From NCBI RefSeq assembly GCF_014138625.1, contig NZ_JACJHY010000010.1:62001-126000 (forward strand): a DNA stretch of 64,000 bases, given 5' to 3'. The notes under the pieces were generated by a model, which saw nothing but the letters and a program-made list of their open reading frames with translations, had not been told where the DNA came from and made no database searches. This stretch comes from Aminobacter ciceronei. Lineage in GTDB: Bacteria; Pseudomonadota; Alphaproteobacteria; Rhizobiales; Rhizobiaceae. This document shows positions 8,213-17,130 of this stretch, piece by piece. The position numbers and the translations under genes were made by a program. Position 1 is the stretch's first letter. Every line of letters begins with the position of its first letter.

Positions 8213-9013
8213 TCAGGCCCTCTGGCTGGAGACGGAGACGATCTCGCCGACCATGTAGCCGGCATAGTCACTGGCGAGGAACATCATGACATTGGCGATT
8301 TCCCACACTTCCGCTGCGCGGCCAAAGGCTTCGAGGCTGGTCAGCGCGTCAAGCTGTTCCTGTGGCGCCGACTTCTTGAGGAATTCGTGCATGGCAATCG
8401 ACGGAGACACAGCATTGATGCGGATGCCGTATTCGGCTGCTTCCACCGCCGAGCAGCGGGTGAAGGCCATGACTCCGGCCTTGGCCGCGGCATAGTGCGA
8501 CTGGCCTTTCTGAGCGCGCCAGCCGAGCACGGAGGCGTTGTTGACGATGGCACCCTTGCCGCGCGGCTGCATCTTCTTGAGTGCGGCGCGCGTCATGCGC
8601 ATCGTACCGGTCAGGGTGACGTCGAGCACCAGGTTCCATTCGGCGTCGGTCATTTCCACGACGGACTTGAGGCCGCCGAGACCGGCGTTGTTGATCAACA
8701 CGTCGATGCCGCCGAGCTTGTCTTCAGCCGCATCGACAAGCGACTGCACCTGCTCCTCGTCGGTGACGTTGCAGAGCTGACTGTAGATCTCGACGGTCGG
8801 CGAGAGTTCGCGCAGCTTGTCGGCCGCTTCCGCCAGGCGCCGTTCGTGGACGTCGGAGATCATGATGGCGCGGCAACCTTCCTCGATCGCCTTGCGGGCT
8901 GCAGCGAAGCCGATGCCGACGCCGGCAGCCGCGGTAATGAGCACCGAACGGCCCTTGAGCAGGCCATGGCCTTCGACATAGGGCGGGGCGGGAAGGATCT
9001 TGGTGGCGGTCAT
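8213..9013 (-). CDS. ipdF: IpdF-type SDR, 5-hydroxy-HIP-CoA dehydrogenase
   Basis: Short-chain dehydrogenase of 266 residues. The N-terminus VEGHGLLKGRSVLITAAAGVGIG, the stretch INNAGLGGLKSVVEMTDAEWN and the block NNASVLGWRAQKGQSHYAAAKAGVMAFTRCSA follow M. tuberculosis IpdF (Rv3559c) closely in my recollection of that protein. The coenzyme loop (TAAAGVGIG) and the active-site Ser and YAAAK are present. In the actinobacterial model IpdF oxidises the 5-hydroxyl of 5-OH-HIP-CoA so that ring C can later be opened. It lies between echA20 and the MaoC gene in the same operon, which supports the assignment. Confidence 0.88.
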   Translation of the reverse strand: MTATKILPAPPYVEGHGLLKGRSVLITAAAGVGIGFAAARKAIEEGCRAIMISDVHERRLAEAADKLRELSPTVEIYSQLCNVTDEEQVQSLVDAAEDKLGGIDVLINNAGLGGLKSVVEMTDAEWNLVLDVTLTGTMRMTRAALKKMQPRGKGAIVNNASVLGWRAQKGQSHYAAAKAGVMAFTRCSAVEAAEYGIRINAVSPSIAMHEFLKKSAPQEQLDALTSLEAFGRAAEVWEIANVMMFLASDYAGYMVGEIVSVSSQRA

Positions 9014-9033
9014 GTCCGGGCGTCCTGATCTGG

Positions 9034-9792
9034 TTACTTCTTGAAGTCGGCGTCGCGTTTGCCGACGAAGGCGTCGCGCGCTTCCTGCGATTCCTGGGTG
9101 AGATAGGCCTGGGCCGTGAACCCCTGCTCCCAGCGGTATTTCTTCTCGAGATCGCCATCCTCGATGCCGTTCAGCGCCTCTTTGGCGAGACGGATCATGA
9201 TCGCGCTCTTGGCGGCGATGGTCTTGGCGAGCTTGAGGGCGGCATCTCGGAGCTCCTCGCGCGGCACCACCTTCTCGACCGCGCCGAGGCGATAGGCTTC
9301 CGCAGCGTCGATCGGCTCGCCGGTGAAATACATCTGGCGCACCTTCTGCACCGGAAACAGGCGCTGCAGATGCGCGCCGGCGCCGAGCGCGCCGCGGTCG
9401 ACCTCTGGCACGCCGAAGGTCGCGTCAGGCGAGCACAGGACGATGTCGGCCGAGCCGCAAATGCCGATGCCGCCGCCGAGGATGTAGCCATGGGCAGCCA
9501 CGATCACCGGCTTCAGGCCGCGATGGATGGCGCGGAAGGTTTCCCAGTTGCCGGCATTCACTTCGGGAATGCGCTCCGGGTGCTTCTGAAGTTCCTTGAT
9601 GTCGACGCCGGCGCAAAAGCCCCGCCCCTCGGCACGGATCACGATTACGCGGACATCGGCATTGGCGTTGAGCGCGTCGATCTCCTGCGAAAGCCTGCGC
9701 CAGCCGATACTGTCGAGCGCATTCACCGGCGCGTTCTCGATCACCAGTTCGGCAATGCCGTCCTCGATTTTGGTCCAGAATTGGTCGCTCAT
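9034..9792 (-). CDS. echA20: EchA20-type crotonase, steroid ring D hydrolase
   Basis: Crotonase-fold protein of 252 residues. Motifs RAEGRGFCAGVDIKELQ and GYILGGGIGICGSADIVLCSPDATFGVPEVDRGALGAGAHLQRL match mycobacterial EchA20 (Rv3550) in order and detail, as does the unusual GVDIKE in place of the common GADL. In the model pathway EchA20 hydrolyses ring D of the CoA-linked bicyclic intermediate, giving the substrate of IpdAB. The ATG at 9792 has GGAGAG in front, and an open frame running further upstream is antisense-like. It lies 14 bases downstream of ipdC and 20 bases before ipdF. Confidence 0.9.
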   Translation of the reverse strand: MSDQFWTKIEDGIAELVIENAPVNALDSIGWRRLSQEIDALNANADVRVIVIRAEGRGFCAGVDIKELQKHPERIPEVNAGNWETFRAIHRGLKPVIVAAHGYILGGGIGICGSADIVLCSPDATFGVPEVDRGALGAGAHLQRLFPVQKVRQMYFTGEPIDAAEAYRLGAVEKVVPREELRDAALKLAKTIAAKSAIMIRLAKEALNGIEDGDLEKKYRWEQGFTAQAYLTQESQEARDAFVGKRDADFKK

Positions 9793-9806
9793 CGAATTCT
9801 CTCCAC

Positions 9807-10880
9807 TCAATTGGCGGCGACGAGCGCCGAGATGGCCTTGAGCCGCGCTTCCGCCTCGCTGACGATGCGGGCGATCAGCTCTTCGCAGCTTTCGAGCCTG
9901 TCGATCATGGCTGCGGCCTGGCCGGAAGGCAGCAGGCCGGTTTCTGTGTTGCCTTCGACCACGCCGCGTTGCACCAGCGTCGGCAGGTTCGGCGCCATCA
10001 CGGTCTGGGCGAAGCTGTTCTCGCCGCTCGACAGCACCTTGAGGCCGAGCTTGGCCATGGCGATCGGGCCAAGCCCGCTCTCCTTGCCCCACTGGCGTGC
10101 GTACTTCATGCTCATGGCGAGGCGCGCCGGCAGGCTCATGTTTTCGAGGCGCCTGATCTCGGCATTCTCGATGAAGCGCTGCGGCAGGCCGTCGACGGCG
10201 GTGGTCGTGCGGATGAGTGTCGGGTCCTTGGTCGCGAGATAGCGATCCAGCGCCGAGCGCGGCACCGGCGATTCGTTGGTCATCAGGAAGCGCGTGCCCA
10301 TGGCGATTCCGGCGGCGCCATAGCCGAGAGCTGCAGCAAGGCCGCGCCCGTCGAAGAAGCCGCCGGCGGCAACCACCGGAACCTTCACGGCGTCGAGCAC
10401 CTGGGGCAAAAGGATGGTCGTCGGCACAGCACCGGTATGGCCACCCCCCTCACCGCCCTGGACGGTGATGATGTCGGCACCGAGCTCGACAGCCTTGATC
10501 GCGTGCTTGACCGCACCGACGGTGGGCATGCACACCACGCCGGCATCCTTGAGCCGCTTGATCGTCTTGGCATCGGGGCCGCGGCCGTAACTCACGGCGC
10601 GCACCTTGTGCTTGATGACCACCGAGATGACTTCTTCGGCGTTGGGCTGGAACATGTGGAAATTGATGCCGAACGGACGGTCCGTCTTCGACTTGATGGC
10701 GAGGATCTGGTTTTCGACATCGCCCGGCTCGGTGGTCGCACCCGCGAAGAAACCGAAGCCACCGGCATTGCAGGTCGCGGCGGTGAGGTTTGCGTCGGCC
10801 ACCCAGCCCATGGCCGTCTGCACCACCGGATAGCGGCTGCCGAGGCGTTCGCACAAGACGGTATGCAGGTTCATGGACAT
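9807..10880 (-). CDS. ipdC: IpdC-type flavin oxidoreductase (nitronate monooxygenase fold)
   Basis: A 357-residue FMN TIM-barrel protein of the 2-nitropropane dioxygenase family. The motifs YPVVQTAMGWVADANLTAATCNAGG, VQGGEGGGHTGAVPTTILLPQVLD and AAGGFFDGRGLAAALGYGAAGIAMGTRF follow M. tuberculosis IpdC (Rv3553). IpdC acts on CoA thioesters of the HIP pathway, adjusting ring C unsaturation before ring opening. The start at 10880 (MSMNLHTVL) has GAGAGA upstream; an ATG two codons later is possible. A copy of the dyad lies 96 bp upstream, so ipdC-echA20-ipdF may have their own promoter inside the longer operon. Confidence 0.88.
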   Translation of the reverse strand: MSMNLHTVLCERLGSRYPVVQTAMGWVADANLTAATCNAGGFGFFAGATTEPGDVENQILAIKSKTDRPFGINFHMFQPNAEEVISVVIKHKVRAVSYGRGPDAKTIKRLKDAGVVCMPTVGAVKHAIKAVELGADIITVQGGEGGGHTGAVPTTILLPQVLDAVKVPVVAAGGFFDGRGLAAALGYGAAGIAMGTRFLMTNESPVPRSALDRYLATKDPTLIRTTTAVDGLPQRFIENAEIRRLENMSLPARLAMSMKYARQWGKESGLGPIAMAKLGLKVLSSGENSFAQTVMAPNLPTLVQRGVVEGNTETGLLPSGQAAAMIDRLESCEELIARIVSEAEARLKAISALVAAN

Positions 10881-10976
10881 TCTCTCTCGCTGGAAGTTCC
10901 GGCGACCGCCCATCGGCCGATGGCAGAAGGGCGATCGCACTGTCTCGTTTCAAATGATGCGCCGCACAAAGCCGAA

Positions 10977-10996
10977 CATCGTCTGAATGAACTAAC
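10977..10996 (-). promoter_or_regulatory. Island dyad upstream of ipdC
   Basis: On the plus strand it reads CATCGTCT-GAAT-GAACTAAC; toward ipdC it reads GTTAGTTC-ATTC-AGACGATG. It lies in the 124-bp gap between the upstream SDR stop and ipdC, 96 bp before the ipdC ATG. Confidence 0.7.
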
Positions 10997-11004
10997 GAAA
11001 ACGA

Positions 11005-11769
11005 TCAGTAGAAGACGCGTCCGCCGTTGACCATCAAGGTCTGGCCGGTGATGAAGCGCGACTTTTCGCTCGACAGGAAAATCACAGCATTTGCAATGTC
11101 TTCCGGCTCGCTGAGTTCACCGAGCGGGATCATGTTCCTGGCCCGCTCATAGGCATCCTTGGGGATGCGCTGCATGGCGCGCGTATTGGTCGGGCCGGGG
11201 CAGACGGCATTGACGTTGACCTTGAACGGCCCGAGTTCGCGGGCAAGCGCGCGGGTGAAACCGAGCACGCCGGCCTTGGCCGAGGCGTAGTCGACAGTGC
11301 CGATATCGCCATTCATCGCCGAGTCCGACGAGATCGAGACGATCTTGCCCGAGCGGCGCTCACGCATGTCCTCGACCACCTGGCGTGTGCAGGTCAGCGT
11401 CGTCATCAGCGACACGCCGATCACGAACTGCAGCGTCTCGGGTTTGGCCTGCCAGAACTCGGAATAGTTTTCCCGCGCGGTCTGGCCGATGTTGTTGAGC
11501 AGCATGTCGACCGGCCCGAGGTCGCGCTTGATGCGGACAAAGCTCTCGGCGACGACCTCCTGATCCATCATGTCGCCGACCAGGGGCAGCGCTTTGACCT
11601 TGTGGGCGCGCACCAGTTCGGCGGTTTCGGCCAGCGCCGCGGCTTCGCGGTCGAGGATCGCGACATCGGCACCTTCCTGGGCATAGGCAATTGCCGCGGC
11701 GCGGCCGATGCCGTTGCCGGCACCGGTCACCACGGCAATCTTGCCGGCGAATTGTCTCTGGTCAGTCAT
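11005..11769 (-). CDS. Short-chain dehydrogenase/reductase
   Basis: Classical NAD(P)-dependent SDR of 254 residues. It shows TGAGNGIG at the coenzyme loop, NNIG in place of NNAG, a serine strand SISSDSA and YASAK at the active site. The family's usual C-terminal motif SRFITGQTLMVNGGRVFY is intact. An aspartate after the second strand (ILDRE) suggests NAD preference. It sits between the SnoaL gene and ipdC on the same strand. It probably oxidises or reduces a hydroxyl/keto group of a steroid-derived intermediate; I cannot name the position. Confidence 0.85.
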   Translation of the reverse strand: MTDQRQFAGKIAVVTGAGNGIGRAAAIAYAQEGADVAILDREAAALAETAELVRAHKVKALPLVGDMMDQEVVAESFVRIKRDLGPVDMLLNNIGQTARENYSEFWQAKPETLQFVIGVSLMTTLTCTRQVVEDMRERRSGKIVSISSDSAMNGDIGTVDYASAKAGVLGFTRALARELGPFKVNVNAVCPGPTNTRAMQRIPKDAYERARNMIPLGELSEPEDIANAVIFLSSEKSRFITGQTLMVNGGRVFY

Positions 11770-11815
11770 GCTTTCGCTCCCTCAGGAAGTCCTGGTCTGT
11801 GAACTGGTTTGGATG

Positions 11816-12349
11816 TCAGCCATGACGACCGAAAAGCGTCAGGGCCCGGTAGGACAGGTCGTCGGGTCCCGGCTGGCCAGGCGGGCTGCCGGCAGCGAAA
11901 TCCTTGTAGGCATCGGCGTCAACGACTCGCCTGGTCGACCAGTCGAGCGTGATCGAGCGACCGAGAAATCGCCACTCGCCGCCATCCCTCCGGTAGCGGT
12001 CGAGGCTGCGGCTGCCGGTGATCACTTCATGAGCGTCGGGGCCATGGGTGCGGTGATAGTTGATCTTGTAGACCTCGCCCTCGGCGCGGTCGCCATCGAC
12101 CTCGAAGCTGGTGTTGACCACGTAATGCGCGGTCGCGGCATAGTTCGACAGCGCCTTCTCGACGAAGGCCATATAGTCGTCCGGCCCGCCCACGAACATG
12201 TCGCCATGCTCCTCGTAGGCTTCGTCGTGATAGAGGCTGCGCAACAGCTTGAAGTCGCGCCGGTCGACGGCGCGCGAATAGGCCGTCACCAGTCGCCGCA
12301 GCGCCTCGCGCGCCGCGATCTCCTGAAGACCCGCCTCCCTGATGCCCAT
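11816..12349 (-). CDS. SnoaL-like / NTF2-fold protein
   Basis: A 177-residue NTF2-fold protein: an N-terminal helix pair (AAREALRRLVTAYSRAVDRRDFKLLRSLYHDEA), then the strand AHYVVNTSFEVDGDRAEGEVYKINYHRT, ending with a variable tail. A DAHEVITGSRSLDRYRRDGGEWRF strand resembles ring-hydroxylating beta-subunit and dehydratase relatives. The ATG at 12349 follows GGGAGGAAA. It lies directly after fadE30 (38-base gap) in the operon. The likely role is dehydratase or isomerase of a steroid intermediate; no catalytic pair can be assigned with certainty. Confidence 0.78.
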   Translation of the reverse strand: MGIREAGLQEIAAREALRRLVTAYSRAVDRRDFKLLRSLYHDEAYEEHGDMFVGGPDDYMAFVEKALSNYAATAHYVVNTSFEVDGDRAEGEVYKINYHRTHGPDAHEVITGSRSLDRYRRDGGEWRFLGRSITLDWSTRRVVDADAYKDFAAGSPPGQPGPDDLSYRALTLFGRHG

Positions 12350-12387
12350 GCCAAATTTCCTCCCTGGCCCAGGCGCGTCCTTGCCTG

Positions 12388-13563
12388 TTACAGCTTGCCG
12401 CGCGGCTCCCTGGGCATGCCGAGCCCTTGCTCGGCGATGATGTTGAGCTGGATTTCGTTGGTGCCGCCGTAGATCGTGTCGGCGCGCGCAAAAAGGAACA
12501 TCTGCTGCAGGCGTTCGCGGCGCGGATCGTCTGAAACGACGTTGGCATCCATCTTCAGCACGTCCATTGCGAGCCGGCCAAGGTCGCGGTGCCAGTTCGA
12601 CCACTGGTACTTGTAGGTCAGCGCCTCGCGCCGCGTTTCCGGCGACTGGTCGTCACTCAGTACGCGCATGGCTAGGTAACGCATGGCGCGCAGGCCGGTC
12701 CAGGCATAGGCGACGCGTTGGCGGATGGCAGGCGAGCGGTCGGAGCCGTTCTCCTTTGATATCTCGACGATCAGGTCGAGTTCCTGCTGGAAGCTCATCT
12801 GCTGGCCGAGCGTCGAAATGCCACGCTCGAAACCGAGCAGCGCCATCGCGATCTTCCAGCCGTCGCCGGGCTGTCCCAGAACATCATCAGCCTTGGCACG
12901 CGCGCCATCGAAGAACACCGAATTGAACTCGGCGCCGCCACCGATCTGCTTGATCGGATGGATTTCGACGCCCGGCTGGGCGAGCGGCATGAGCAGAAAG
13001 ATCAGGCCATTTCGGCCGACCGAGCCTTCCTCGCAGCGCGCCACGACAAAGATCCAATCGGACAGATGCGCCAGTGAGGTCCACACTTTCTGGCCCGACA
13101 CGACCCAATCGCCTGTTACAGGGTCGAGCCTGGCCCGGGTCTTGATATTGCCGAAATCCGAACCGGCGCTCGGCTCGGAATAACCCTGGGCCCAGAACTC
13201 TGTGCCGCTCCGGATGCCTGGCAAAAAGCGCTTCTTCTGCTCCTCCGTGCCAAAAGCGATCAGCGTCGGCCCCATCAAGCCCTCGCCGATATGGCCTATC
13301 CGACCGGGACCGCCGGCGCGGCTGTATTCTTCCTGGAACGCGACCTGTTCGGCGACCGACAGGCCACGCCCGCCATGTTCTTGAGGCCAGCCCGGGCAGG
13401 TCCAGCGGCCGGCGGCGAGTTCGCGCTCCCATTCCTTGCGCAGTTCCGGCAGGACGTCGCCCTCGCCCGAACCGCCGCGATATTTCAGTTCGGCAAACGT
13501 GCCGCTGAGATGGCTTGCCATCCAGTCGCGCACCTCTGTGCGGAAGGCGTTCAGGTCGCTCAT
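12388..13563 (-). CDS. fadE30: Acyl-CoA dehydrogenase FadE30-type
   Basis: FAD-dependent acyl-CoA dehydrogenase of 391 residues. The order LTCPGWPQEHGGRGLSVAEQVAFQEEYSRA (with RWTCPGWP), GEGLMGPTLIAFGTEEQKKRFLP, VSGQKVWTSLAHLSDW, GGAEFNSVFFDGAR, FERGISTLGQQ and ADTIYGGTNEIQLNIIAE parallels mycobacterial FadE30 (Rv3560c) block by block. In the model, FadE30 desaturates the propionyl side chain of 5-OH-HIP-CoA, the first beta-oxidation step after FadD3. It starts at the ATG overlapping the stop of the neighbouring dehydrogenase by 4 bases, so the two may be made together. Confidence 0.88.
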   Translation of the reverse strand: MSDLNAFRTEVRDWMASHLSGTFAELKYRGGSGEGDVLPELRKEWERELAAGRWTCPGWPQEHGGRGLSVAEQVAFQEEYSRAGGPGRIGHIGEGLMGPTLIAFGTEEQKKRFLPGIRSGTEFWAQGYSEPSAGSDFGNIKTRARLDPVTGDWVVSGQKVWTSLAHLSDWIFVVARCEEGSVGRNGLIFLLMPLAQPGVEIHPIKQIGGGAEFNSVFFDGARAKADDVLGQPGDGWKIAMALLGFERGISTLGQQMSFQQELDLIVEISKENGSDRSPAIRQRVAYAWTGLRAMRYLAMRVLSDDQSPETRREALTYKYQWSNWHRDLGRLAMDVLKMDANVVSDDPRRERLQQMFLFARADTIYGGTNEIQLNIIAEQGLGMPREPRGKL

Positions 13564-14696
13564 TTCACACCTCCGTCACCGAAGACAGATGCGGCAATGC
13601 GGTCGAGTTGCGCCTCACGCGCGCCAAGCAGCGCGGCATTCGCTTGCGCCCGCTTGAAATAGAGATGAGGGTCGTATTCCCAGGTGAAGCCGACGCCGCC
13701 ATGCAGCTGGATCGCCTCCTCGGCGGCTCGGAACTGCAGGTCGGAGGCGAGCACGCGCGCCCCAGCGATCTCCAGCGCGCTTTCTGCTGCGTCGGAAATG
13801 CCCAGACCTTGAGCGGCTCCGAAGATCAGCGACCGCGCCTCGGCAATTTCGACCACCAGCTTGGCGCAGCGGTGCTTGATCGCCTGGAACGAGGCAATGG
13901 TGCGGCCGAACTGAACACGCTCGGCGATGTAGGCAAGCGTCACCTCATGCGCGCCTTGCGCCGCGCCCAGTTGTTCGGCGGCAAGTCCGAGATTGGCAAA
14001 AGCGAGTGCCTCGCGGAACTGGCCGGCGCTGACGCACCCTTCATCGATACGGCTCTCGGCGGAAACCTCCATGGCCAGTTCGAGTGCAGCAACCGGACGC
14101 GTCCGATCAAGTACCTCGAGTGGCGCAACTGACTGTCCTGCGTCGCGCGCCAGCGCAAACAGCGCCGTCGCTCCGTCTTCCAGCGCTGCCGGTACAAGCA
14201 CGATATCGGCCGCCTCGAGGTCGATGACCTGCGCGACCTTGCCGTCCAGCCTGTAGCCACCGTCGGTCCTGAGAGCTTTGACCGCAACCGTCGCCGCCGG
14301 ATCGGCCACTGAAAGATCGGCATAGGCGACGGTCACGGCCATTTCGCCCGCGGCTATGGCGCCAAGATACTTCGCCTTGGCGGGCTCGCTTCCGGCCGAC
14401 TGCAGGAGTGGTGCCGCCAGGCACACCGTCGACCAGAATGGCACGCAGGCAAGGCGTGCACCTGTGAGTTCCATCAGGATTGCCACCTCGGTGGCGCCGA
14501 GCCCCAGTCCGCCGAATTCTTCCGGGACAGCCATCGCGCACCAGCCGAGCTCACGCGAAATGCTGGCCCACAGCCCGGCGTCATGGCTCGCGCCAGTGTC
14601 GACGATCAGCCGGATCGCCTCGGAGGAAGACTGTTCACGCAGGAAGCGCTGGGCTTCCTCGCGGATCATCTGCTGGTCTGGTGTGAATTCGAGCAT
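13560..14696 (-). CDS. Acyl-CoA dehydrogenase, short partner-type subunit
   Basis: Acyl-CoA dehydrogenase family protein of 378 residues. The C-terminal signature QLHGGVGFTWEYDPHLYFKRA is typical of the subunit type found in heteromeric steroid dehydrogenases. The N-terminus starts MLEFTPDQQMIREEAQRFLRE at the ATG at 14696. The middle half is short and divergent (VAYADLSVADPAATVAVKAL) compared with housekeeping ACADs. It overlaps fadE30 by 4 bases, which suggests translational coupling and possibly a hetero-oligomer. It is the first gene of the leftward operon, 90 bp from a dyad. The substrate may be HIP-CoA-like or a bile-acid side chain. Confidence 0.85.
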   Translation of the reverse strand: MLEFTPDQQMIREEAQRFLREQSSSEAIRLIVDTGASHDAGLWASISRELGWCAMAVPEEFGGLGLGATEVAILMELTGARLACVPFWSTVCLAAPLLQSAGSEPAKAKYLGAIAAGEMAVTVAYADLSVADPAATVAVKALRTDGGYRLDGKVAQVIDLEAADIVLVPAALEDGATALFALARDAGQSVAPLEVLDRTRPVAALELAMEVSAESRIDEGCVSAGQFREALAFANLGLAAEQLGAAQGAHEVTLAYIAERVQFGRTIASFQAIKHRCAKLVVEIAEARSLIFGAAQGLGISDAAESALEIAGARVLASDLQFRAAEEAIQLHGGVGFTWEYDPHLYFKRAQANAALLGAREAQLDRIAASVFGDGGVK

Positions 14697-14786
14697 GCGG
14701 TCCTGTCGGGCACGGATTGGAGCGGCGCCGCTGCGCCTGAAGTGGCAAAGCGCTTCATGCCGGATGCCACCGGCCAGCGCCAGCAA

Positions 14787-14806
14787 CATCGTCCAAATGT
14801 GGGATG
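14787..14806. promoter_or_regulatory. Island dyad between divergent units (GTGGGATG variant)
   Basis: CATCGTCC-AAAT-GTGGGATG lies 90 bp before the leftward acyl-CoA dehydrogenase operon and 77 bp before the rightward SDR at 14884. Toward the left it presents GGACGATG as the proximal half. The other half is a variant shared with the site at 17663. Confidence 0.65.
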
Positions 14807-14883
14807 CTGGTGCTTGGCCCGCCCTAGTCTACTCGCCTCAGACGGCCGGCGCGAAGCGGTCGCGCATTGCACTGGAGGAGACT

Positions 14884-15651
14884 ATGGCGCTCAAGCGTTT
14901 CGACAACAAGGTGGTGCTGATCACCGGCGCCGCATCCGGCATCGGCCGCGCGACCGCCCTCCGCCTGGGCTCCGAGGGGGCAACACTGATCCTCGCCGAC
15001 CGCAACGTCGAAGGCGCAAGACAGGTCTGCGCCACCGCGGCCGCGCAATACGGTGTCCGCGCCGACGCCATCGCCTATGACGCAGCCGACACCGCCTCGG
15101 CGCGCCGTATGGTCGATGACGCGCTGGCGCTGCACGGCCGCCTCGATTGTCTCATCAACAATGCCGGCATCTACCGGCGCGATCATTTCGCCAACCAGAC
15201 CGGCGAAGACTGGTCGCTGGTGTTCGGCATCAACCTCGAGAGCGTTTTCCACATCGTACATCAGGCGTTGCCGGCACTCGTCGCCTCGCGCGGCAATGTC
15301 GTCTCAACGGCGTCCACCGCCGGCGTGCAGGGCATCGCCTATGCCGCAGCCTATGCCGCATCCAAGGCCGGCATCATCGCCATGACCAAATCGCTGGCGA
15401 CGGAGTACGCCCCCAAGGGCGTACGCTTCAACGCCATCTGCCCCGGCCGCGTCCGTACCGAGATCGGCACCGGGCTGCAGCCGATCGAGAACCAGGACCC
15501 CGACATCATGGTCAAGCCGCCCAAGCTTGCCGGCAAGGAAAGCGGCGAGCCCGAGGACATCGCCAGCGCTTTCGCTTATCTGGCCTCCGAGGAGTCCTGT
15601 TTCGTCACCGGCGCCTTGCTGGTCGTCGATGGCGCCCAGACCGTGGGTTGA
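14884..15651 (+). CDS. Short-chain dehydrogenase/reductase
   Basis: Classical SDR of 255 residues with TGAASGIG, INNAG, the catalytic serine strand STASTAGV and YAASK. Aspartate at the end of strand two (ILADRN) suggests NAD use. The ATG at 14884 is preceded by GGAGGAG. It is transcribed divergently from the fadE30 operon across a dyad site. Its C-terminus ends VVDGAQTVG. The position it acts on is not evident; 3-, 7-, 12- or 17-hydroxysteroid dehydrogenases all have this form. Confidence 0.86.
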   Translation: MALKRFDNKVVLITGAASGIGRATALRLGSEGATLILADRNVEGARQVCATAAAQYGVRADAIAYDAADTASARRMVDDALALHGRLDCLINNAGIYRRDHFANQTGEDWSLVFGINLESVFHIVHQALPALVASRGNVVSTASTAGVQGIAYAAAYAASKAGIIAMTKSLATEYAPKGVRFNAICPGRVRTEIGTGLQPIENQDPDIMVKPPKLAGKESGEPEDIASAFAYLASEESCFVTGALLVVDGAQTVG

Positions 15652-15692
15652 ACGCCAAGAAGGCGCGCCGGGCCTGACGCCGGCGCCTGATG

Positions 15693-16553
15693 TCAGCCCT
15701 TGTGGGCGTGCGCGGTGATGACTGGCCTGTTCGTCCACGTGCCGTCGGCCGTCTGACGCCATCCGCCGGCGGCAAGCGCGCCGCCGTCGAGGTTGATGGT
15801 CGTACCGGTGATCCAGCTCGACAGCGGCGACGCCAGGAACAGTGCGGCGCCCGCCGTATCGTCAGGCTGTCCATAGCGTCCCAGCGGCATCCAGCGCTTG
15901 ATCATGTGCTGGTGCTCTTCCGGGATCCATTTCAGGATCTGGATCTGCTCTGTCTCGGTCGTCTCCGGCGCGATCGCGTTGACCCTGATATTCTCAGGCG
16001 CGAGTTCGAGCGCCAGGCTCTTGGTGAAGCCGGTGATCGCGGTCTTGAATGCGCTGTAGACGGCAAAGTTGGGAATGCCGCGGAAGGCCTCGATGGTCGA
16101 GATGTTGATGATGCTGGCGCTCTCACCCCGGCGCAGCAGTGGCAGTGCGGCATGCGTCATCAGGAAGATGTGCTCGAGGTTGACACCGTAGAGCGCGTTC
16201 CACTCCTCGCGCGTCGTCTCAGCGAACGGCTTATGGACGCCGAGGAAGTCACCGACATTGTTGACCAGCACGTCGAGCCGGCCGAAGCCGTCCCTGACCC
16301 GTGCGATCACCTTGTCAACGGCAGCCGCGTCAGTGACGTCGGCGCAGAGGACGATGTTGCAGACGCCGGCGGCATCGATTTCGGCCCGCACCTTGTCGGC
16401 GCGACCCTGGTCCTTCTCGGCGACGACCACGATTGCTCCGCAGCGGCCGAAGGCCAGCGCGATGGCGCGTCCAATTCCGGCGCCGGCGCCGCTGATCAGA
16501 GTGACCTTGCCGAGAAGGGAGTTGGCCATGCCGGCGAGTGAGGTGTCTGTCAT
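15693..16553 (-). CDS. Short-chain dehydrogenase/reductase
   Basis: SDR of 286 residues with SGAGAGIG at the coenzyme loop, NNVG, the serine strand NISTIEAFRG and YSAFK. It has a C-terminal extension (GGWRQTADGTWTNRPVITAHAHKG) beyond the usual final INLDGG motif. The N-terminal MTDTSLAG precedes a second ATG (MANSLLGK) that could also serve as start. It lies 37 bases downstream of a SnoaL gene on the same strand and is convergent with the SDR ending at 15651. It probably modifies a ring or side-chain hydroxyl. Confidence 0.84.
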   Translation of the reverse strand: MTDTSLAGMANSLLGKVTLISGAGAGIGRAIALAFGRCGAIVVVAEKDQGRADKVRAEIDAAGVCNIVLCADVTDAAAVDKVIARVRDGFGRLDVLVNNVGDFLGVHKPFAETTREEWNALYGVNLEHIFLMTHAALPLLRRGESASIINISTIEAFRGIPNFAVYSAFKTAITGFTKSLALELAPENIRVNAIAPETTETEQIQILKWIPEEHQHMIKRWMPLGRYGQPDDTAGAALFLASPLSSWITGTTINLDGGALAAGGWRQTADGTWTNRPVITAHAHKG

Positions 16554-16590
16554 GTCAGTCTCTTCATTTCAAATGGAGTGGCGGCTTTCT

Positions 16591-17004
16591 TCAGCCGGCG
16601 CGAAAAGTCATGTCGGTGCGCCGGTGGGCGAACTTCCAGCCATCAGTGGTGCGGACGAAGCGGTCGAAATAGCGCCCGACCACGCGCGGCAGTGTCGCCT
16701 TCGGATCGTTGCGGCTGGTGCCGTGAAAGGTGAAGATCGCAACGCCGCTCGCATTGTCTTCATCGATCACATCGATGACGATGTTGTGCGCCATGTGGAT
16801 CGTGGTGTCGGTCTGCGCCTTGGCGTCAAGATAGGCGCTCATTTCGGCATGGCCTCTGAGTGGCCCTTTCCAGGTCTCCCACAAGCCGTCAGGCGCCCAC
16901 AGCGCGACGAGCTCCTCGTGCCTGTAGTCGTCGACAAGCACGCAATAACGCTGCACCAGCTTGGCGCATTCGTGTTCGGCGGCGATCCGCTCTGCAAGAT
17001 CCAT
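16591..17004 (-). CDS. SnoaL-like / NTF2-fold protein
   Basis: A compact 137-residue NTF2-fold protein consisting of the single domain. It has helix ECAKLVQRYCVLVDDYRHEELVALWAPDGLWETWKG and strands TTIHMAHNIVIDVIDEDNASGVAIFTFHG and ATLPRVVGRYFDRFVRTTDGWKFAHRRTDM. This is close in size and shape to polyketide-cyclase SnoaL, steroid isomerases and bile acid dehydratase BaiE. Two histidines and an aspartate pair (VDDYRH) in the pocket region could be catalytic. It is divergent from another SnoaL gene with a dyad between them. Confidence 0.8.
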   Translation of the reverse strand: MDLAERIAAEHECAKLVQRYCVLVDDYRHEELVALWAPDGLWETWKGPLRGHAEMSAYLDAKAQTDTTIHMAHNIVIDVIDEDNASGVAIFTFHGTSRNDPKATLPRVVGRYFDRFVRTTDGWKFAHRRTDMTFRAG

Positions 17005-17054
17005 CCCATCCTCCCCTGATGTCCGGCCACCGTCGCGTCAGACGAAAATGCCTT

Positions 17055-17074
17055 CATCCTCCAAACGAACGATG
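17055..17074. promoter_or_regulatory. Island dyad between two divergent SnoaL genes
   Basis: CATCCTCC-AAAC-GAACGATG lies 50 bp before the leftward gene at 17004 and 56 bp before the rightward gene at 17131. Both halves end in GATG when read toward the adjacent gene, so it could serve both. Confidence 0.65.
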
Positions 17075-17130
17075 GCGGACGCGTCGAGTGGGTCAGCTAT
17101 GAGCCGACAAACGGCAGCGGAGGACGGGAA